Shown here: positions 1 to 5,683 of the stretch, in pieces
How positions within the stretch are numbered: the first letter of the stretch is position 1
Layout: each line of letters starts with the position of its first letter
From: Desulfobacteraceae bacterium
GTDB taxonomy: Bacteria; Desulfobacterota; Desulfobacteria; Desulfobacterales; SG8-13
Assembly (NCBI GenBank): GCA_029287875.1
Contig: JARFQH010000035.1
Coordinates: 1-5,848 of the forward strand
Direction of reading: 5' to 3'
Length of the DNA stretch: 5,848 nucleotides
Notes under the pieces: generated by a model
Told to the model about the DNA's origin: nothing
The model's input: the letters and a program-made list of their open reading frames with translations, nothing else
The model's database searches: none
Made by a program: the position numbers and the translations under genes

Positions 1-97
1 CCTCGGCACATCCCCACAAGAGGGCAGCCAGCAATACGATCCCAAAAACCCGTCTCAGATTCGTTCGGTTACGCGTCAGCGTCTTTTTCACTGGCAT
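1..97 (-). CDS. Lipoprotein, N-terminal fragment (runs off the window)
   Basis: Only the first 32 codons are present; the gene continues beyond base 1. The ATG at 97-95 is preceded by a good Shine-Dalgarno, AAGGAG, about 9 nt upstream. The start reads MPVKKTLTRNRTNLRRV, a strongly basic n-region with K4, K5, R9, R11, R15 and R16. A hydrophobic stretch (residues 17-28) follows, ending in a lipobox L27-W28-G29-C30. This is a type II (lipoprotein) signal, so the mature protein should start at Cys30 and be lipid-anchored in the cell envelope. The function cannot be read from this fragment. It lies 205 nt downstream of the cytochrome c gene on the same strand and could be the tail of that operon or a separate unit. 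Confidence is high for a lipoprotein start; the identity is unknown. Confidence 0.8.
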   Translation of the reverse strand, partial: MPVKKTLTRNRTNLRRVFGIVLLAALLWGCAE

Positions 98-191
98 TAT
101 AATTTTCTCCTTAAATCATAGTTGCTTTGGGCTTTTTTCCCGGATGCGTGAAATCTCTGACATCAAATCAATCTGAATCTGCTGAATCTCG

Positions 192-210
192 ACCAATCGC
201 TCCCATTGGT
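192..210. other. Short inverted repeat in the cytochrome-lipoprotein gap
   Basis: ACCAAT (192-197) and ATTGGT (205-210) form a perfect 6-bp stem around a 7-nt loop. There is no T-run on either side, so it is not a convincing terminator. It could be an operator-like dyad or chance. Confidence 0.3.
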
Positions 211-260
211 GCGATAAAAGGTGGATACTTATTTTCACCGAGAATTTCTGTCACCCACCC

Positions 261-302
261 GCACGGATACCGTGCTCTTCTCGATACGCTGCACGCGCAG
301 CG
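261..302 (-). other. Two tandem hairpins directly after the cytochrome c stop codon
   Basis: Two perfect 6-bp stems lie back to back: CGCTGC/GCAGCG with a 4-nt loop at 287-302, touching the stop codon at 303-305, and GCACGG-ATA-CCGTGC at 261-275. On the minus strand, neither is followed by a T-run, so a classical intrinsic terminator is not supported. They may mark the 3' end of the cytochrome message, for example as an mRNA-stabilising or Rho-associated structure. That is an inference from position only. Confidence 0.45.
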
Positions 303-635
303 CTATTTCGCATACGTCATGATAAAATCCGCTATCGACTTGCGGTCTGCATCGGAGAGTTGCTTGGTTTTTTCTATGTGTCGCTTCATCATTCCCGCCT
401 TATCGGGTTTGACGATCGCCTCGGCCTCCCCGTTCAGGTAACGCGTCAACTGGTCCTCCTTACCCTGATACATTTGTGCAATCTCCGTCAGCGACGGGTT
501 CACCTTGGAGGAGCCTTCAGGTCGGTGGCAGGCCGTACACCCCTGAGATTTGAAAAGAGCTTCCCCTTGCTCGGCTGCAAGGGCCGGTGCGGTAAAACAA
601 AAGACGGCAATAAAAATCACGATGACCTTTTTCAT
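303..635 (-). CDS. Small periplasmic c-type cytochrome (class I, monoheme)
   Basis: A 110-residue exported electron carrier. Residues 1-20 are a Sec signal peptide: K2 and K3, a hydrophobic core VIVIFIAVFCF, and a likely cleavage after A18-L19-A20. The single heme-binding motif C33-T-A-C36-H37 covalently attaches heme c. The probable distal axial ligand is Met82 or Met83 in the GMM segment. The C-terminal LSDADRKSIADFI (93-105) is the typical last helix of small c551/c552-like cytochromes, and the mature size of about 90 residues fits that family. The ATG at 635 is 12 nt after the deacetylase stop. Its Shine-Dalgarno TAAGGAGA overlaps that stop codon, so translation is probably coupled. The electron donor and acceptor cannot be told from sequence. 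Confidence 0.93.
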   Translation of the reverse strand: MKKVIVIFIAVFCFTAPALAAEQGEALFKSQGCTACHRPEGSSKVNPSLTEIAQMYQGKEDQLTRYLNGEAEAIVKPDKAGMMKRHIEKTKQLSDADRKSIADFIMTYAK

Positions 636-647
636 CTTACACTCTCC

Positions 648-1961
648 TTATTTACGTTCTTCGTAAACATCCCGGATCCGATCCTGCAAAAAAATGTGGT
701 CGAATTCTCTCCTCTCGGCCGACGCGTACCATTGGGAAGCCGTTTCGCGGCAAGCGGCACAGGCCTTGCGGGGGATGTGAACCGCCAAAATACGAATCCC
801 GCGGCTGGAAGATGAATCGATGCGCAGCGCCCCGGCACAATCGCTGCAGACGCGCACGGTTTCTTTCTGGGACTCGTGAATCATGTCGGTGTCATAAAAG
901 ATGTTTCGGTTGCGATGGTCAAGCGTTTTCTCATTCAGGGCCTGCAAGCGTTTGGTTTCTCGCTGGTCCCAGAGCCCCCGCACCGCTTCGCAGACCGCTT
1001 CGATGTGACGCGTCACTTCGGATCGCTGGCGGAGCCGCTGTGGATCGTAATCCGGTTCCCTCACTTTGCTGTAATCGATGCCGGCCATGGCCAGGATGAT
1101 GCCGACATTGACATACGGCAGCGCTCCTTCGATGGCATACCCGCCTTCGAGCACCGCGATGTCGGGCTGCAGAAGGCTTGTCAGAGCGGCGTATCCCTGG
1201 GCGCAAAAGTTCATGTTGGTGATGGGGTCCGAATAGTGGTTGTCCTGGCCGGCTGAGTTGACAATGATCTGGGGTTTGAAGTCGGCCAGGATCGGCAGGA
1301 CTGCGTTTTTCAATGTGTATAGAATCCCTTCTGCCGATGTATGCGGCGGCAGGGGAATGTTGACGGTCGTGCCGAGTGCGTTCGGGCCGCCCTGCTCGTT
1401 GGGGAATCCCGAGCCGGGATAGAGCGTGCGGCCGTCCTGGTGGATGGAAATAAAGAGTGTGTCGGGATCGTGCCAGTATATGTCCTGGGTGCCGTCACCA
1501 TGATGGCAGTCGGTGTCCACGATGGCAACCCGGTCGACCCGGTAGGCCCGACGCAGATATTCGATCATGACGGCTTCGATGTTGATGTTGCAGAATCCCC
1601 TGGCGCCGTGAACCACCCGCATGGCATGGTGTCCGGGCGGGCGGACCAGGGCGAAGCCCTTGTCGACCGTTTTTTCCAGTACCGCTATGCCGATGGTCTT
1701 GGCGCCGCCGGCACTGATAAAGTGGGATTCGGTGGTGACGCGCCACACATCCGGCACACAAAAGTGCACCCGCTGAATGTCTTTTACGGTCGCCAAGTCC
1801 GGCTTGAACTCCAGGATGCCGTCGATATCGAACAGCCCCTCTTCCAGCACCTGGTCCTGTGTGTAGAGCAACCGTTCTTCCCGTTCGGGATGGGTCGGGC
1901 TGATGGCCCAGTCGAAAGCCGGAAAAAATACCAGACCGATCTTATGCTTGGCTTTTAACAT
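648..1961 (-). CDS. Histone-deacetylase-family zinc amidohydrolase with C-terminal four-cysteine module
   Basis: A 437-residue protein of the arginase/deacetylase superfamily (HDAC, AcuC, acetylpolyamine amidohydrolase), which removes acyl groups from lysine, polyamines or similar amines using zinc. The visible active site contains RPPGHH (107-112, tandem histidines), DTDCHHGDGT (149-158, zinc ligands D151 and H153), SAGQDNHYSDP (236-246, third zinc ligand D240) and EGGY (272-275, catalytic-type Tyr275). The N-terminal SPTHPERxERL at 21-31 is also typical. The catalytic domain ends near residue 325. A charged linker (about 326-366) then leads to C372-x2-C375 and C401-x2-C404, 25 residues apart, which looks like a zinc-ribbon-type metal site and is not part of the usual fold. 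The ATG at 1961 has AAGGGA just upstream. It lies 59 nt after the hydantoinase gene and 12 nt before the cytochrome. The protein has no signal peptide, so it is cytoplasmic. The substrate is unknown. Confidence 0.95.
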   Translation of the reverse strand: MLKAKHKIGLVFFPAFDWAISPTHPEREERLLYTQDQVLEEGLFDIDGILEFKPDLATVKDIQRVHFCVPDVWRVTTESHFISAGGAKTIGIAVLEKTVDKGFALVRPPGHHAMRVVHGARGFCNINIEAVMIEYLRRAYRVDRVAIVDTDCHHGDGTQDIYWHDPDTLFISIHQDGRTLYPGSGFPNEQGGPNALGTTVNIPLPPHTSAEGILYTLKNAVLPILADFKPQIIVNSAGQDNHYSDPITNMNFCAQGYAALTSLLQPDIAVLEGGYAIEGALPYVNVGIILAMAGIDYSKVREPDYDPQRLRQRSEVTRHIEAVCEAVRGLWDQRETKRLQALNEKTLDHRNRNIFYDTDMIHESQKETVRVCSDCAGALRIDSSSSRGIRILAVHIPRKACAACRETASQWYASAERREFDHIFLQDRIRDVYEERK

Positions 1962-1970
1962 TAGTCCCTT

Positions 1971-2008
1971 TTAGGCTCTCACGGCCCTTTTATAGGCCTT
2001 AAGCCTAA
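1971..2008 (-). promoter_or_regulatory. Intercistronic hairpin just upstream of the deacetylase ribosome binding site
   Basis: TTAGGCT and AGCCTAA form a perfect 7-bp stem (1971-1977 with 2002-2008). Inside it, GGCC (1983-1986) can pair with GGCC (1995-1998), giving a two-part stem. In the minus-strand transcript, the 3' arm directly abuts the AAGGGA Shine-Dalgarno of the deacetylase. No T-run follows, so I do not call it a terminator. It may affect mRNA processing or translation between the hydantoinase and deacetylase genes; this is inferred from position. Confidence 0.4.
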
Positions 2009-2020
2009 CTCTACTACGGT

Positions 2021-3700
2021 TCATGAAAATTTAGCGGTCCATCGTTCGTAATCGCGTATCAACCCCGGCTTGACCTGTACTTTAACCCTCAAATTTTTCC
2101 CGGTGGTCAAGAACCCGCGCACCATGTTGAACTGCAAGTCTTCCAGGACTTCCATTTCCAGGTCTTCATCGAGCGCCCCCATCTGCAAAGCTTTCATTTT
2201 GAGCAGTCGGTAAGCCTGGTCGATGGCGTCATGGCCGGAGAAATCCTGATCGACCATCTCGCTGTAATTTTCTTCCGGTGCCCTGATGATGCCGAGTTGG
2301 GTATCGGCAAAAACCATTACTTCACAGGTTGTACGCGCCAGGGCCGCGCCGACGGCGTTGGCCACCTGCCAGCGGGGTACCAACTGCACACGGCTGCCGG
2401 AAAGCGCTTCGATACGTCGGGCAAAATAGGGCGCAGGCCCGCCGAGAATCAAGAAAACCTTTGGATTGACCTTGTCCCCCTGCTGAAGGTCTTGGACCGT
2501 ATACACCGGCCGATTGTTGATGCGATCGATCAACTCCCGTGCTTCCGACAGAATTCTATGACAGGCATGGTCGAAAACGCGCCGGGCGGCATCTTCGACC
2601 GAAAGACCAAGATCTTGGGCCACAGCGGTCATCCCGCGAAAGGCCGCTTCTCGATCGCCCCCAGTCATCTCTCCCAGAACGAACAGGGCATCGGTGGGGG
2701 TAGGATTCGAGCCGCCGAAGGCCATGGCCGGCCCTTCTCTTTCGGGCCCGATTATCAACTCGTCGTCGCTGACTTTCACCGAACTGTCGCCCCCTATCCC
2801 GATCGAACGCGTTTCCAGAGAACGAATCAGGGTCCGAAAACCGCCCAACCGCACACCGATCGGGTGCAAGAGCGGAATTCGGTTGCGAATAATCGCCATG
2901 TCCGTGGTGGTCCCACCGATATCCATCACCATTGCATCCGTGTCGATCGGAGCGAAGCCCACTGCCCCCATGACACTGGCGGCCGGACCGGAAAGGATGG
3001 TTTGGCCGGGAAATTCCATCGAAGCTTCCAGGTTCATCGTGCCGCCGTCAGCCTTCAATATGTATAATGGAACGTTAAGACCCTTTTGAAACAGAGATTT
3101 TTTGACGGCATCGAAAAAAGACCTGTGGATCGGATAGACGGCGGCGTTTAGATAGGTCGTCGCCACCCGGCGCGAGAAGTTCAGATTTCCTGAGACCTGA
3201 TGCCCCATGAACAATCGCTCGAAATGGTCTTTCAGGATTCTGTAAATCCGGATTTCATGCTGGGGATCGCGTACAGAAAATTTACCGACGATCCCGACGT
3301 TCCGAATCCCTTCGGCTTTGAAGCCACCGGCCACTTTCTGGATTTCGTTTTCCGAAATAGGGGCGACTTCACGACCACGATGATCGATGGAACCGCCTAC
3401 CGCAAAATAATGCAAATTGGTGCGATAAAATTCTGGATCGACTCCGGGGCCACTTGAAACGATCATGCCGACGGGGTGAAGCTTCTTCTGGGCAATGGCG
3501 TTTGTCGTGAGCGTCGTGCTGAGAACGATGCGACGGATTTGATGCGGATCAATGCCGGCTATGATGGTTTCAAGGCCCGCGAGAACGGTCTTGAAAAGGT
3601 TCTCCGGATCGGTGGGAACCTTGATTTCCCTCACCAGACCCGAATCCCCCAGAAGCACGACGTCGGTGTGCGTGCCGCCGACATCCAGTCCGATAATCAT
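2021..3700 (-). CDS. Hydantoinase/oxoprolinase-family protein, HyuA-like (stand-alone)
   Basis: A 559-residue cytoplasmic protein of the hydantoinase A / 5-oxoprolinase ATPase family. Members use ATP to open cyclic amides or, in related enzymes, to activate carboxylation substrates. The family landmarks appear in order: phosphate-binding GLDVGGTHTD (4-13), STTLTTNAIA (61-70), LKADGG (215-220), LSGPAAS (236-242), second phosphate loop MDIGGTTTD (259-267), GGDS (303-306) and PTPTDA (333-338). The N-terminal Hydant_A_N-type part covers about 1-180 and the actin-like core about 190-460. The start is firm: an in-frame TGA lies two codons upstream of ATG 3700 and the first motif begins at residue 4. 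The Shine-Dalgarno is poor. No HyuB (hydantoinase B) partner is seen in the window, and the protein is shorter than fused oxoprolinases. The actual substrate cannot be assigned. Confidence 0.93.
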   Translation of the reverse strand: MIIGLDVGGTHTDVVLLGDSGLVREIKVPTDPENLFKTVLAGLETIIAGIDPHQIRRIVLSTTLTTNAIAQKKLHPVGMIVSSGPGVDPEFYRTNLHYFAVGGSIDHRGREVAPISENEIQKVAGGFKAEGIRNVGIVGKFSVRDPQHEIRIYRILKDHFERLFMGHQVSGNLNFSRRVATTYLNAAVYPIHRSFFDAVKKSLFQKGLNVPLYILKADGGTMNLEASMEFPGQTILSGPAASVMGAVGFAPIDTDAMVMDIGGTTTDMAIIRNRIPLLHPIGVRLGGFRTLIRSLETRSIGIGGDSSVKVSDDELIIGPEREGPAMAFGGSNPTPTDALFVLGEMTGGDREAAFRGMTAVAQDLGLSVEDAARRVFDHACHRILSEARELIDRINNRPVYTVQDLQQGDKVNPKVFLILGGPAPYFARRIEALSGSRVQLVPRWQVANAVGAALARTTCEVMVFADTQLGIIRAPEENYSEMVDQDFSGHDAIDQAYRLLKMKALQMGALDEDLEMEVLEDLQFNMVRGFLTTGKNLRVKVQVKPGLIRDYERWTAKFS

Positions 3701-3829
3701 GTGTCAATCCAGGTGTTGGGAGAACGGTTGGGCAACGCTACCGCTTCGGTTTGTCCACTCGCCATTTGTAAAGACATTTTTCCGACATTCCGGTTCCGAA
3801 CGGCGCTATCGACCGCGAAATCCGTATAC

Positions 3830-4834
3830 CTATTCGTTTTTTCTTCGCTGCAAACTTTTATAGGCTTCGGTCAATTTGATGAACTGTGGTGCCTGACCGC
3901 CCTGATCCGGATGTAGGTCCCGGGCTCGGCGCCGGTAGAGCCGAGCCAGCTCTCTTCGACTCATTTTCATCAGAGTTTCTTCACTCTTGCCGAATATGCG
4001 GCAAGCCGTTTCCATCGATATCGCCGGGTGTGGAACCGGCGGTCGATAGTTGCGTCGGTTGTTCATAAAACTGCGGATATATTCATCCATAAAGTTCCGG
4101 GGTTCGTAGTCGAAATCGAAAAACATAATTGCGTAGCGGATCAGATATTCGTTCAATCCGCCGAACGGATCGACACCAGCCCAGAATTCCGCGTCTTCGT
4201 TGAGTTTGCAGATTTCGCTGATAAAGTGGGCATCAACCTGAGATTGATCCAGAAAGTCCGGGACGGATTTCGCGTAAGATTCGGTAAAAAAATCCTGTAA
4301 GTTGAAGACGGCGTAAACGTAGGTTTTGACCTCTCTGGCTCGCAGGCTCCGCTCCATATCGATAAACTGCTGCTCGAGTTCATCACGCGACTTGTTGCTC
4401 AGTATCTTGAACATTTTGGCAGGGACGGCATCGATGCGGCTCAGGTTTTTTTGACCGGTTTTTAGAAAAATAAGCCGACGCCTGTCGAAGATATGACGGT
4501 TGTCGTCGTAAGCATCGACCGGCGGACGCTTCGCTTGTCTGGAGCGAAATTCTCTGCGACGAAAAGGTTCCAGCTTGATTCGGATATCAGGATCGAGAAA
4601 CGCCCAGAAGATGTCGTCCAACTGATCTCCGGTGGGGGTCGAGCCGAAGGCCGCCAGGCTCTCCTCTACGATCTCGTCGATATAGTAGGCATTTCCGCCT
4701 GGATATCTGATAAAACGCGTGGGGTCGGTTCCCAAGTCAAACAAGTTTCGGCTGTGAAGGTAACCGTTGTGAAGATATGATTCCCTTATAAAGTAGTGGA
4801 GTCTACCCTTGATATGTTTTCTGGCCAAGTACAA
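3830..4834 (-). CDS. J-domain protein with a C-terminal DnaJ-like domain (TTG start)
   Basis: A 334-residue protein. The last 55 or so residues form a J domain: a helix II with LARLYRRRARDLHPD (296-310), the essential H308-P309-D310 loop that stimulates the DnaK ATPase, and helix III FIKLTEAYKSL (318-328). The first 270 residues are an N-terminal region I do not recognise, rich in aromatic and charged residues, with RLHYFIRESY (11-20) and YPGGNAYYIDE (44-54). There is no signal peptide or membrane segment, so it is cytoplasmic. It is not canonical DnaJ, lacking the Gly/Phe region and zinc centre. The start is TTG at 4834; no in-frame ATG occurs until codon 141. AAAGGA lies 7 nt upstream and overlaps the stop codon of the DUF2914 gene, 11 nt away, which suggests coupled translation. 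The likely role is as a DnaK co-chaperone for a specific client. Confidence 0.88.
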   Translation of the reverse strand: MYLARKHIKGRLHYFIRESYLHNGYLHSRNLFDLGTDPTRFIRYPGGNAYYIDEIVEESLAAFGSTPTGDQLDDIFWAFLDPDIRIKLEPFRRREFRSRQAKRPPVDAYDDNRHIFDRRRLIFLKTGQKNLSRIDAVPAKMFKILSNKSRDELEQQFIDMERSLRAREVKTYVYAVFNLQDFFTESYAKSVPDFLDQSQVDAHFISEICKLNEDAEFWAGVDPFGGLNEYLIRYAIMFFDFDYEPRNFMDEYIRSFMNNRRNYRPPVPHPAISMETACRIFGKSEETLMKMSRRELARLYRRRARDLHPDQGGQAPQFIKLTEAYKSLQRRKNE

Positions 4835-4845
4835 ATAAAGATCCT

Positions 4846-5265
4846 TTAAGGCACCACATTGAATGCCACGCGATCCAGCATGTTGGCACCGGCATCAAGA
4901 ACGTCAACATGCCAGGGTCCGACGTCGTTTGGTCGCAAACGCTTCGAGCTGTAAGTGCGCCACGGACTACCGCCCACCGACAAGGTGACGCGGTCTCTTT
5001 CGGTACCGTCGAAATACCAGACATGGGTGATTTCAGTCGGATGACGGGCCCCGACGATTTTGGTAAAGCAAAAAATTTTGCCGACGGACGTCGCAAAACT
5101 GTTCCCGGCATCGACCGGAACACGATTTACGACGTTCTTGCAAATGACGGTCTGTTCCACCGTCAATCCCTGGGCATCGGCCTGTTTCACGCTGCCGGAC
5201 GATAAAATAACCATTACTGCCACAACCGCAGCCGAAAAATGAAATCGGACCAATCGAACGTTCAT
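4846..5265 (-). CDS. Exported DUF2914-family protein
   Basis: A 139-residue protein of unknown function. The start is set at ATG 5265, not at the longer open frame reaching 5475. It has GGAGGGAGA upstream, and residues 1-31 then form a clean Sec signal peptide: R4 and R7, hydrophobic 8-22, cleavage after A29-D30-A31. The mature part matches the DUF2914 pattern: C42 and C66, with KIFCFTKI (63-70), the H81-V-W-Y stretch, WRTYSSKRL (102-110) and PNDVGPWHVDVLD (112-124). It is predicted to be periplasmic, and C42 and C66 could form a disulfide. In this family, the domain often occurs as a small exported protein or appended to other domains. It is followed 11 nt later by the J-domain gene. Its upstream region is the palindromic element at 5287-5444. 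Family call confident, biochemical role unknown. Confidence 0.88.
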   Translation of the reverse strand: MNVRLVRFHFSAAVVAVMVILSSGSVKQADAQGLTVEQTVICKNVVNRVPVDAGNSFATSVGKIFCFTKIVGARHPTEITHVWYFDGTERDRVTLSVGGSPWRTYSSKRLRPNDVGPWHVDVLDAGANMLDRVAFNVVP

Positions 5266-5276
5266 TTTATCAATCT

Positions 5277-5290
5277 CCCTCCGCTGAGGG
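5277..5290 (-). promoter_or_regulatory. Hairpin that covers the DUF2914 Shine-Dalgarno
   Basis: In the minus-strand transcript, CCCUC (5290-5286) can pair with GAGGG (5281-5277) around a 4-nt AGCG loop. GAGGG is part of the GGAGGGA ribosome binding site (5276-5282) of the DUF2914 gene. The CCCU half is also the terminal tip of the palindromic element 5287-5444. So this hairpin and the long pairing of the element's two ends compete for the same bases. The regulatory meaning is inferred. Confidence 0.4.
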
Positions 5291-5444
5291 TTCACGAAAA
5301 AATAAGTTCGCAATTTTGGGCGTAGCGGCGCCAGGCCGGCAAGACACGAATACGCAGGAATATCTGGATATTCCAAGTTTTCGCAACCCAGCCTGACGGG
5401 ATGCATCGGCGTCCAAACTGTGACGTTATTTTTGAGTGAACCCT
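5287..5444. repeat. 158-bp palindromic MITE-like element
   Basis: The ends are inverted repeats: 5287-5305 AGGGTTCACGAAAAAATAA against the complement of 5426-5444 AGGGTTCACTCAAAAATAA, 17 of 19 identical, with the outer 9 perfect. The exact midpoint (5365.5) is itself an 18-bp dyad, GGAATATC-TG-GATATTCC (5357-5374). The arms between show weaker, gapped complementarity, for example TTTTGGGCG (5314-5322) against the complement of CGTCCAAA (5410-5417). No coding gene with a start is supported inside. I see no clear target-site duplication. The form fits a non-autonomous inverted-repeat element or a large hairpin-forming intergenic repeat. Copies elsewhere cannot be tested here. Confidence 0.6.
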
Positions 5445-5452
5445 GATAGGGT
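5440..5452. repeat. Small hairpin at the distal end of the palindromic element
   Basis: ACCCT-GAT-AGGGT is a perfect 5-bp inverted repeat with a 3-nt loop. Its ACCCT half is the tip of the element at 5287-5444, so it mirrors the CCCTC/GAGGG hairpin at the other end. Confidence 0.4.
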
Positions 5453-5470
5453 AAGTGGACAGAATCCTGA

Positions 5471-5683
5471 TCCAAAAGTCAAGCAAAGAAAACAAAAAAA
5501 ATAGAGCCCGATGCGGCCGCCAACACCACGGCCGATGCCTGGATCGGAAGCCAACTGGTGTCCTACGGTAATCCGTTATTGGACTGTCTGAAGTCTGAAG
5601 AATATCGATTGAGAGGGGACAGCAGGCTGGATATGGCAACGATTACGGCCGGTCATGCCGGTTACCGCTGCTGGAGGATTTGA
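5471..5683 (+). other. Plus-strand open frame without a start, possible gene remnant
   Basis: The frame stays open for 70 codons after the TGA at 5468-5470 and ends at TGA 5681-5683. From 5513 it reads as protein-like sequence with mixed composition (AWIGSQLVSYGN, then RGDSRLDMATITAGHAGYRC), preceded by a lysine-rich part from the A-run. There is no ATG near the 5' end and no ribosome binding site, and the last 22 nt overlap the receiver gene on the other strand. I do not recognise it. It could be the 3' end of a decayed gene cut off near the palindromic element, or chance. Confidence 0.2.
5494..5534 (-). terminator. Possible intrinsic terminator of the phosphoreceiver gene
   Basis: On the minus strand, a CGGCCG stem (5534-5529 with 5519-5514, 9-nt loop) is followed by a run of eight T residues (5501-5494) in a longer T-rich tract. 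About 12 nt separate stem and T-run, which is longer than ideal, so the call is tentative. It lies about 130 nt after the receiver stop codon and before the DUF2914 gene, which is a sensible place for transcription to end. Confidence 0.4.

Noticed and set aside
115..120. TATGAT, a good -10-like hexamer upstream of the lipoprotein start
   Set aside because: It sits so close to the Shine-Dalgarno that a transcript starting from it would lose most of the ribosome binding site. No -35 hexamer matches at 17 nt.
127..441. Plus-strand open frame of 104 codons
   Set aside because: It overlaps the well-supported cytochrome c gene on the other strand. It has no Shine-Dalgarno and no recognisable domain; it is a shadow frame.
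1341..1958. Plus-strand open frame of 205 codons antisense to the deacetylase
   Set aside because: It mirrors conserved HDAC active-site codons and has no independent start signal or domain features.
2231..3067. Plus-strand open frame of 278 codons antisense to the hydantoinase gene
   Set aside because: Long but entirely inside a gene with full family motifs; its translation is low-complexity His/Arg/Gly-rich, as expected for a reverse frame.
5266..5475. N-terminal extension of the DUF2914 frame by 70 codons
   Set aside because: The extension runs through the palindromic element and would bury the clear signal peptide. The strong ribosome binding site favours ATG 5265.
5454..5482. Promoter starting with TTGACT (5482-5477) upstream of DUF2914
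   Set aside because: A good -35-like hexamer, but no acceptable -10 hexamer at 16-18 nt spacing, so I do not call it.
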